Position numbers and translations under genes: made by a program | The notes under the pieces: generated by a model | Told to the model about the DNA's origin: nothing | Databases searched by the model: none | Seen by the model: the letters and a program-made list of their open reading frames with translations, nothing else | Source of the DNA: Sphingomonadales bacterium | GTDB taxonomy: Bacteria > Pseudomonadota > Alphaproteobacteria > Sphingomonadales > Sphingomonadaceae | NCBI GenBank assembly: GCA_004292705.1 | Contig: RDXA01000147.1 | Coordinates: 1 to 6,154 of the forward strand | Direction of reading: 5' to 3' | DNA: 6,154 bases | In this document: in pieces, positions 1 to 4,769 of the stretch | How the letters are laid out: the number at the start of each line of letters is the position of its first letter | Numbering within the stretch: the first letter of the stretch is position 1

Positions 1-423
1 GCAGATCAGGGCAGGCTTGTCCTCGCCTTCGATCTCGATGGTGATCTCGACCGTCTGCTGCCACTGGCCGGGGCGCTTTTCATCCATTTCGACCAGCTTC
101 CACTGGCCGCGGATGCGCTTGCCCGAGCGGACGGGGGCGATGAAGCGGGTCTTGTTGCCGCCATAGTTGACCGCCATCTTGATCCCGTCGACGCGCGGCA
201 TGTCGCTGTTGGCGCTGAGATAGGGGATCATCGACAGCGTCAGGAAGCCGTGCGCGATGGTGCCACCGAACGGAGTCATCTTGGCGGCTTCTTCGTTGAT
301 GTGGATGAACTGGTGATCGCCGGTGGCGTCGGCGAACTGGTTGATGCGCTGCTGGCTCATCTCAACCCATTCGCTGGTGGCGAAGTGTTCACCGACCTTG
401 GCGGCGATTTCCTGGGGGGTCAT
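1..423 (-). CDS. MaoC-like (R)-specific enoyl hydratase/dehydratase, 3' end outside window
   Basis: Reading leftward from the ATG at 423, 141 codons stay open to the window edge, so the C-terminus is missing; the family is usually about 150-160 residues, so perhaps only 10-20 residues are lost. The protein is a single hot-dog domain. The hydratase signature is visible at residues 30-46, FADATGDHQFIHINEEA, with the expected catalytic Asp36 and His41. It is followed by the conserved PFGGTIAHGFLTLS at 51-64. Family knowledge: such enzymes reversibly hydrate the double bond of trans-2-enoyl-CoA or similar thioesters in the cytoplasm; the exact substrate cannot be read from sequence. The start is fixed by a strong AGGAGG six bases upstream. 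The gene lies 103 bp downstream of the ligase gene in the same direction, but its strong ribosome binding site and unrelated chemistry suggest it may be an independent metabolic gene. The NodN/MaoC subfamily name is not certain. Confidence 0.9.
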   Translation of the reverse strand, partial: MTPQEIAAKVGEHFATSEWVEMSQQRINQFADATGDHQFIHINEEAAKMTPFGGTIAHGFLTLSMIPYLSANSDMPRVDGIKMAVNYGGNKTRFIAPVRSGKRIRGQWKLVEMDEKRPGQWQQTVEITIEIEGEDKPALIC

Positions 424-429
424 AGGCTT

Positions 430-435
430 CCTCCT
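430..435 (-). promoter_or_regulatory. Ribosome binding site of the MaoC-like gene
   Basis: On the minus strand AGGAGG is followed by AAGCCT and then ATG, a full Shine-Dalgarno match with six-base spacing. It decides the start at 423 and is the strongest such site seen in the window. Confidence 0.85.
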
Positions 436-461
436 CGTTGCGTGCGCCCCCGGGGTCCCGT

Positions 462-485
462 GCCCGCAAGCGCCGTGTTGCGGGC
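462..485 (-). other. Hairpin between ligase gene and MaoC-like gene
   Basis: GCCCGCAA (462-469) and TTGCGGGC (478-485) are perfect 8-bp inverted repeats around an 8-base loop. They lie in the 103-bp space between the ligase stop and the MaoC-like start. No run of T follows on the minus strand, so this is not a classical intrinsic terminator. It could stabilise the 3' end of the ligase message, mark Rho-dependent termination, or be a chance palindrome of GC-rich DNA. I see no convincing promoter for the MaoC-like gene in this space. Confidence 0.4.
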
Positions 486-526
486 CGCTTCATGGCGCAA
501 CACAAGGAGCAGCGCAACGCCCCGTT

Positions 527-1909
527 CTATGCCGCTACGGCACCGCGCATCTTGTCGGCAACGGCTGCCTTGCGCGAGACGCTGCGTTCCAGCAGGCCGC
601 GCGCCGAATCGATCCGCAGGCAATAGGTGTTGAGCCCGATCTGCAAGCCCACCAGCATCAGCATCACCGGCTGGTAGGCGATCCCCTGGAAGGTTGCGCC
701 GACCAGATAGATCAGTGCGCTCATCTGCAAGGCGGCGGCAAAGGGTGAGATCCAGCGTTCGGCCTCGTCCTGATTGGCCCGCCAGCGGCGCTGGATGCGC
801 TCCATCTGCCACAGCCCGACCGCGTGCAGGGTCACCCAGATAAACAGCCCGGGCCAGCCCTGTTCGCCGAGCATTTCGAAGAACGAAGAGTGGAAGGCAC
901 GGCCTTCGTCGACCACCGGCTGATAGGTGACGCTGGTGGTGTTCCCGTCAGTCTGCTTGACCGGCATGACATAGGTGAAGCGGTTGCCGCGATAGGAATC
1001 GAAACCCCCGCCGAAGGGCTTCTCGGCGACATAGTCCAGCGTCCACTCCCACACCGCCACGCGGGTCGATGCGCTTTCGTCGCCGCTTGGCTGGGCGAGG
1101 GTGGCCATGCGTTCATAATAGGACTGGGGCAGGAAGGGGAGGGCAGCAAGGCCCAGCACGCCGGCACCGGCAATGAACAGAAAGCGCCGCTTGGTATAGC
1201 GCAGCATCAACCCACCCAATGCGGCGATGCACAGCAGGCCCGTGCGCGCTTCGGTGCCGATCGGCACCAGCAGGCAGGCGAATGTGAGGGCGACCGCGAA
1301 AACCGTCACCATCCAGTGCGGCCGGAAGATCGTGCCGTGCTTCACAAACCACCACAGCATCGGGATCAGCCCGATGGCAACGGTCGCCAGCGTCGAGCTT
1401 TCGTAGATCCCGCTGTTGTCGTTCACGAAGAACTTGAGGTTCTGATACCCGCCTCCGCCGAGGATGGTCTTCATTCCCGTGCCGATCACGATGGTGGCCA
1501 CCGACAGCAGCAGCACCAGCGCCAGCCCTTCGATCCGCGCACGGGTGGTGAGGGTGAAGGGCAGGAAGATCGCGAACAGCAGAGCTTTCCAGACCCAGTC
1601 CCACTTGGTCGCTGCATCGAGAGGGAAGGCGGCATTGCCGGTGGTCCAGAAACAATAGACCAGCAGCAACGCCAGCAACCCCTGGCGCAGCGTAAAGCGC
1701 CCGCCCTCCTTGCGGTCGAGCGCGATCCATCCGCCAAAGGCTGCGGCAAAGGCGATCAGCGAAACCGGCAGGCTGGCAATCAGCGAATAGCCGATCCGCT
1801 GCGGGGCAAGGATATCGATGTAGACATAGAGCAGCACCCACAGGAATGGGCGCTTGAGGCCGAGCACCAGAATGAAGCCGATGAAGGCGAGGAAGACAAG
1901 ATCGAGCAT
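527..1909 (-). CDS. O-antigen ligase/polymerase (Wzy_C) family protein, exosortase A-associated O-glycosylation ligase type
   Basis: This 460-residue inner-membrane protein has about ten or more hydrophobic helices. They lie near residues 1-38, 44-63, 76-92, 104-145, 173-190, 198-215, 221-260, 350-368 and 391-428. A large, presumably periplasmic loop runs from about 260 to 350. The Wzy/WaaL-like hallmarks are GTEARTGLL at 218-226 just before a helix, STRVAVWEWTLDYVAEKPFG at 281-300, and RAFHSSFFEMLGEQGWPGL at 337-355. The N-terminal half (LGLKRPFLWVLLYVYIDILAPQR, split over 16-38) is typical of the exosortase A-system putative O-glycosylation ligases (TIGR03097-like, recognised from memory). 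Expected role: en bloc transfer or polymerisation of lipid-linked glycan on the periplasmic face. It starts nine bases after the stop of the upstream 88-residue gene, with only a weak Shine-Dalgarno, which suggests translation coupled to that gene. The assignment to the superfamily is firm. Ligase versus polymerase, and the acceptor, are not resolvable here. Confidence 0.87.
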   Translation of the reverse strand: MLDLVFLAFIGFILVLGLKRPFLWVLLYVYIDILAPQRIGYSLIASLPVSLIAFAAAFGGWIALDRKEGGRFTLRQGLLALLLVYCFWTTGNAAFPLDAATKWDWVWKALLFAIFLPFTLTTRARIEGLALVLLLSVATIVIGTGMKTILGGGGYQNLKFFVNDNSGIYESSTLATVAIGLIPMLWWFVKHGTIFRPHWMVTVFAVALTFACLLVPIGTEARTGLLCIAALGGLMLRYTKRRFLFIAGAGVLGLAALPFLPQSYYERMATLAQPSGDESASTRVAVWEWTLDYVAEKPFGGGFDSYRGNRFTYVMPVKQTDGNTTSVTYQPVVDEGRAFHSSFFEMLGEQGWPGLFIWVTLHAVGLWQMERIQRRWRANQDEAERWISPFAAALQMSALIYLVGATFQGIAYQPVMLMLVGLQIGLNTYCLRIDSARGLLERSVSRKAAVADKMRGAVAA

Positions 1910-1918
1910 CTTGGTGCG

Positions 1919-2185
1919 CTACCGCCTGTTGGCCCGGGTGCGGCCGAGCGCTGCCGCTTTGCTGCCTGCGGTCGGCGTCTCCGGATCGTGGTCGTCCGCT
2001 TCCTCCGGACGCATCCGCCGCGCTGTGCTCCGGCCCGATCCGCTCGCGGCCTGACGGTTGCGGGTCGTCTCCGCCTTGAGATCATGGATCAGCGGGTCGG
2101 TATCAAGCGAGTCGCGCATCACCAGCCGCAACAGTGCGATAGCCAGAAGGCCATGTCCGATGGAAAGCGCGAGATAATCGATCAT
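1919..2185 (-). CDS. Small membrane-anchored protein of unknown function (88 aa)
   Basis: The 88-residue product begins MIDYLALSIGHGLLAIALLR, a single hydrophobic helix over residues 1-23. Next is an acidic patch, RDSLDTDPLIHDLKAE (24-39), and then a polar, Arg- and Ala-rich, low-complexity tail ending in GRTRANRR. The basic tail suggests the C-terminus stays in the cytoplasm. I do not recognise a domain. Support for it being real: it ends nine bases before the ligase ATG, it has a sensible membrane N-terminus, and no other frame explains this stretch. The ATG at 2185 has no clear Shine-Dalgarno; a TTG at 2212 in the same frame would add nine residues (PRPGYARP-type lead). It is the first gene of the leftward set and would be made together with the ligase. 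It may be an accessory or stabilising subunit of the ligase, but that is inferred from position only. Confidence 0.65.
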   Translation of the reverse strand: MIDYLALSIGHGLLAIALLRLVMRDSLDTDPLIHDLKAETTRNRQAASGSGRSTARRMRPEEADDHDPETPTAGSKAAALGRTRANRR

Positions 2186-2276
2186 GGGGCGGGCATATCC
2201 AGGCCGGGGCAATGGCCTGCTTTACGCCCCGCCAGTTGACGCGGCGTTAAGCACGGCTGCGATAGTGCATTTCGCC
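2186..2276. promoter_or_regulatory. Divergent promoter region between the ligase set and the glycosyltransferase set
   Basis: This 91-bp spacer must hold the promoters of both divergent gene sets. On the plus strand TTGACG (2236-2241) is a good -35-like box and GATAGT (2261-2266) a weak -10-like box, but the 19-bp gap is long. Transcription from there would begin only a few bases before the ATG at 2277, which has no Shine-Dalgarno, so a nearly leaderless message is possible. A 6-bp inverted repeat, CGGGGC (2205-2210) with GCCCCG (2226-2231), could be an operator or chance. No clear minus-strand promoter stands out. Confidence 0.35.
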
Positions 2277-3530
2277 ATGACCCGCGTTCTCCACGTCCTC
2301 GATCACTCGCTGCCGCTTCACAGCGGTTACACCTTTCGCACCCGCGCGATTCTCAAGGCGCAGGCGAGCCACGGGCTGGAGGTGCGCGGGATTACCGGGC
2401 AGCGGCACAATCTGGAAGCAGCCGATAACGGCTCGCCGGAAGTGATCGATGGGCTGACCTTCCACCGCACGCCTGGCAGGCCCGACGGCCCGCCGGGCCT
2501 TCGCGAGATGGGCGAAATCGAAGCGCTGACGGCTGCTATCATCGCGCTTGCGGATGAATGGCGGCCGGACATCATCCATGCCCATTCGCCCGCCCTGTGC
2601 GGTGCCGCAGCCCAGCGCGCGGCGCGGGCGCTGGGCGTGCCATTTGTCTACGAGATCCGCGCGTTCTGGGAAGACGCGGCGGTGGGCAATCTCACCGGAA
2701 CCGAGGGCAATCTCAAATACCGCCTGACCCGCGCGCTCGAAACGCGCATCGCCGCTGCGGCTGATGCGCTGTTCACCATTTGCGAGGGCCTGAAAGGCGA
2801 TCTGGCAGCGCGCGGGATTCCGGCGGAGCGTATCCATGTGATGCGCAATGGGGTCGACCTCGACCTGTTCGGAGAACCGGTCGCGCGTGACGAACGCCTC
2901 GCGAGCGAACTCGGCATTGCCGCAGGTGCGCCGGTGATCGGCTATATCGGCAGCTTTTATGCCTACGAAGGCGTCGATGATCTGATCGCCGCCATGCCGA
3001 TCCTGCGGCAATCGCACCCCGGCGCGCGGTTGCTGCTGGTGGGGGCCGGGCCGATGGACGCCGCCTGGCGTGCCGCCGCCGCTGCGCTGCCCGAGCCGGA
3101 GGCGGTGATTTTCACCGGGCGGGTGCCGCACGCAGCGGTCGAACGCTATTACTCGCTGGTCGATGTGCTGGCCTATCCGCGCAAGAGCCAGCGGCTGACC
3201 GATCTGGTCACGCCCTTGAAGCCGCTCGAGGCGATGGCCCAGCGCCGGCTGGTCGCTGCCTCCAGCGTCGGCGGGCACCGCGAGCTGATCACCGATGGCG
3301 ATACCGGCACCCTGTTCGCGCCGGATGACCCCGCTGCCTGTGCCGCCGCGCTGGCGGGGCTGCTGGGCGCCCGCGAAGGCTGGGAAGCGATGAAGGATAG
3401 GGCGCAGACCCATGTCCGCAACCGTCACGACTGGGCTGCCAACGCCTATGATTATCTGTCTGTTTACCATCTCTTGCTAGCCGGAAGCGAAAGCGGCGGT
3501 GCCAGGCGCATCGCGGCAACGACAAGGTGA
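2277..3530 (+). CDS. GT4-family glycosyltransferase, exosortase A-associated type
   Basis: The product is a 417-residue cytoplasmic, GT-B fold glycosyltransferase. The N-terminal acceptor domain opens with HVLDHSLPLHSGYTFRT (6-22), followed by PDIIHAHSP (97-105) and YEIRAFWED (125-133). The C-terminal donor domain begins about residue 187 with HVMRNGVDLDLF (187-198). It continues with IGYIGSFYAYEGVDDLI (221-237), LLLVGAGP (252-259), FTGRVPH (279-285), DLVTPLKPLEAMA (309-321) and VGGHRELI (331-338). These are GT4 sugar-nucleotide binding signatures. The opening motif and the LVTPLKPLEAMA segment match the PEP-CTERM/exosortase A-associated glycosyltransferases (Daro_2409-like, TIGR04063-like, from memory). 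Role: addition of a sugar from a nucleotide donor to a lipid-linked or other glycan acceptor; donor unknown. An open frame extends upstream to 2184, but MTRVLHVLDH is the natural family start, and the extra 31 residues look non-coding. Its stop overlaps the ribosome binding site of the next gene. Divergent orientation to a ligase of the same system supports the assignment. Confidence 0.88.
   Translation: MTRVLHVLDHSLPLHSGYTFRTRAILKAQASHGLEVRGITGQRHNLEAADNGSPEVIDGLTFHRTPGRPDGPPGLREMGEIEALTAAIIALADEWRPDIIHAHSPALCGAAAQRAARALGVPFVYEIRAFWEDAAVGNLTGTEGNLKYRLTRALETRIAAAADALFTICEGLKGDLAARGIPAERIHVMRNGVDLDLFGEPVARDERLASELGIAAGAPVIGYIGSFYAYEGVDDLIAAMPILRQSHPGARLLLVGAGPMDAAWRAAAAALPEPEAVIFTGRVPHAAVERYYSLVDVLAYPRKSQRLTDLVTPLKPLEAMAQRRLVAASSVGGHRELITDGDTGTLFAPDDPAACAAALAGLLGAREGWEAMKDRAQTHVRNRHDWAANAYDYLSVYHLLLAGSESGGARRIAATTR
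3524..3529 (+). promoter_or_regulatory. Ribosome binding site overlapping the glycosyltransferase stop
   Basis: AAGGTG lies eight bases before the ATG at 3538 and shares bases with the TGA stop (3528-3530) of the glycosyltransferase. Ribosomes finishing the first gene would sit on this site, so the two genes are probably translationally coupled. It favours 3538 over the in-frame upstream ATG at 3499, which would overlap the previous gene by 32 bp. Confidence 0.65.
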
Positions 3531-3537
3531 TACGGGC

Positions 3538-4503
3538 ATGAAGCTGGGGCAGCAGGGTCGGACAAAGCAAGGCAGGCGCCGCCAAGCAAAGCGGTTCCGG
3601 CCGACTTTGCCGATTGGCCACAAGGCCTTCGCCCCGATCTTGGGCCTATGGGGCGCTCTGCTCGGTGGCCTTTCGGTGCTGGTCATGCCCGCGGCACTGC
3701 TTGCCAAGGCGACCCGCGACTTGCCGATCGGTCAATGGGATAAGCTCGTGCAGCCGGTGCTGGCGATGGCAGCCGCGCTGGTGCTGGGAACAGTGCTGTT
3801 CAGCGTCGCTTCGGCTCTTTCGTCTCGGTCGCGCCAGCAGTTCAGCCCGCACTCTGCAGATGATGCGGATGACCGTCCCACGCATCTGATCGATCCGCTG
3901 CGCGATCTCGGCACCCATAGTCTCGATGATCCGATCGAGACGATGCCGTTCGAAAGCCCGGCTTGGCGCGATGCCGATTTGGATGTGCGCGAGCCTGAAT
4001 TCGTTCCCCTGTTTGATCAGGAGTTCGAGCCGGCCGGCCATGTCGATCCCGCTCCGCGCGAACTCGATCTTGGCGAATTTGCCGCAATGCCGGGCCGCAA
4101 TGCCGTGTGGGTCGAAGATCCGCCCGTGCCTGCGCCTGTGCCTGCGGTCGAACCCGTCCAAGCCCCCGCTCCTGCCTCGGCCGTGCGCCGGGCCGCGCCG
4201 CCAGCACGGCCAGCACCGGGAACAGCCGCACTCACCCGTTTGCGCGCGGTTCCGCCGACGGAACTCAGCACGGTCGAGATGGTCGAACGCTTTGCCGGTG
4301 CGCTCCACGAACATCGCGCGACTCCTCCGGCGCGGGCGCTGGGCGGCGCCGAGCTTGCTGCCCGCGAGGCAGCGCTTGCCGAGGCGCTGAAGTCGCTTGC
4401 AAATCTGAGCGGCGATAAGCCCGCCGGGCATCCGGGCGCCGACCGTGACACCCCCCTGCAAGCGGCGCTTTCCCAGCTGCACGTCCGGCGCGGCGCTGCC
4501 TGA
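3538..4503 (+). CDS. Two-helix membrane protein of unknown function with long cytoplasmic tail
   Basis: The 321-residue product is not a domain I can name. A strongly basic N-terminus (Lys/Arg-rich, residues 8-21) is followed by RPTLPIGHKAFAP (21-33). A first membrane helix spans about 34-56 (Gly/Leu-rich, GLWGALLGGLSVLVMPAALL) and a second about 71-93. The segment between them is short, so by the positive-inside rule both ends should be cytoplasmic. The tail has an acidic stretch (about 106-195) rich in Asp/Glu, a Pro/Ala-rich linker (about 194-228) and an Ala/Leu/Glu-rich helical segment (about 240-290, STVEMVERFAGALHEH onward) that may form a coiled coil or protein-binding helix. It is coupled to the glycosyltransferase by overlapping signals and has an open reading frame with typical GC-rich codon use. 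Similar hypothetical proteins probably occur in related sphingomonads (from memory, not checked). A scaffold or regulatory partner for envelope glycan assembly is possible but is only inference from context. Confidence 0.78.
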   Translation: MKLGQQGRTKQGRRRQAKRFRPTLPIGHKAFAPILGLWGALLGGLSVLVMPAALLAKATRDLPIGQWDKLVQPVLAMAAALVLGTVLFSVASALSSRSRQQFSPHSADDADDRPTHLIDPLRDLGTHSLDDPIETMPFESPAWRDADLDVREPEFVPLFDQEFEPAGHVDPAPRELDLGEFAAMPGRNAVWVEDPPVPAPVPAVEPVQAPAPASAVRRAAPPARPAPGTAALTRLRAVPPTELSTVEMVERFAGALHEHRATPPARALGGAELAAREAALAEALKSLANLSGDKPAGHPGADRDTPLQAALSQLHVRRGAA

Positions 4504-4651
4504 TCCGGGCGAGGCACGCAAAAGCTGCAACCGAGCGCGCCATCGGGTGCACGGTGCGCAATCTAACAATAGTTTGAATAGGTCTGCGAGAAATAATACT
4601 TCGCGTATACCCATTGCCAAACCCGCATCCTGTCGGCATGAGGGGCCGAAA

Positions 4652-4690
4652 TCGGACGGGGCGCACCGCCTGCGGTAGCGCCTTGTCCGG
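4652..4690 (+). promoter_or_regulatory. Long hairpin in the gltB leader
   Basis: Bases 4653-4668 pair with 4673-4689 around a CCTG loop. There are 14 Watson-Crick pairs, two G-U pairs (4658-4684 and 4659-4683), one bulged A (4677), and a further possible T-G pair at the base (4652-4690). The G-U pairs become A-C mismatches on the other strand, so the structure favours RNA read in the gltB direction. No T run follows, so it is not a standard intrinsic terminator. It could be a leader regulatory element, an RNA stability structure, or a terminator-like end for the gene at 3538. I do not recognise a named RNA family. Confidence 0.5.
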
Positions 4691-4742
4691 GATAGTCGTC
4701 GGCACGCGCCTGTGAGTCCCGGATCGGGTGCCACGCGCTTGT
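4685..4742 (+). repeat. Imperfect tandem duplication of about 30 bp
   Basis: Two units begin GTCCGGGAT (4685-4693) and GTCCCGGAT (4716-4724). They continue to CACGCGCCTGT (4703-4713) and CACGCGCTTGT (4732-4742). Offsets are 31 and 29 bp, so a two-base length difference separates the units. The 9-base heads are also nearly complementary to each other (seven Watson-Crick plus two G-U pairs), allowing an alternative hairpin that would compete with the base of the larger one. Confidence 0.45.
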
Positions 4743-4769
4743 TGGCATCAGACAGATCGGACTTGAGCC

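Larger units (their letters stand above)
4504..4769 (+). promoter_or_regulatory. gltB upstream region and leader
   Basis: These 266 bp between two plus-strand genes hold no convincing gene. An AT-rich island at about 4560-4620 (22 of 61 bases G or C) contrasts with its surroundings and is the likely gltB promoter zone. TTGAAT (4574-4579) and AATAAT/AATACT (4592-4600) are promoter-like, but the spacing (12-15 bp) is too short for a firm box assignment. If transcription starts there, the leader is roughly 150 bases long and contains the hairpin and the duplication listed separately. A 25-codon frame (4638-4715, starting MRGRNRTG) lies inside it without a Shine-Dalgarno. I found no GG-N10-GC sigma-54 promoter. 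Confidence 0.5.

Noticed and set aside
462..485. Intrinsic terminator after the ligase gene
   Set aside because: The 8-bp stem is perfect, but no T run follows on the minus strand, so only a hairpin is claimed.
824..2239. Long plus-strand open frame (471 codons) opposite the ligase and small-protein genes
   Set aside because: Its product is rich in Gln, His, Arg and Gly without domain logic, as expected of the antisense of a GC-rich gene. The opposite strand encodes a clear membrane enzyme.
2184..2276. N-terminal extension of the glycosyltransferase from the ATG at 2184
   Set aside because: The extra 31 residues match no family feature and would overlap the divergent promoter spacer. MTRVLHVLDH at 2277 is the usual type of family start.
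2247..3470. Minus-strand open frame (407 codons) opposite the glycosyltransferase
   Set aside because: Low-complexity Arg/Gln/His-rich translation and no motifs; the plus strand carries all GT4 signatures.
4701..4714. Sigma-54 promoter ahead of gltB
   Set aside because: GGCACG resembles a -24 box, but the base pair ten positions later is TG rather than GC.
4638..4715. 25-codon frame in the gltB leader as an attenuator peptide
   Set aside because: It has no Shine-Dalgarno and no run of Gln, Glu or other relevant codons, and it runs through the hairpin. Kept only as a note in the leader entry.
3646..4734. Minus-strand open frame (362 codons) opposite the two-helix protein and the gltB leader
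   Set aside because: It is Cys/Arg-rich with no membrane or domain pattern. The plus-strand frame has a coupled ribosome binding site and sensible membrane segments.
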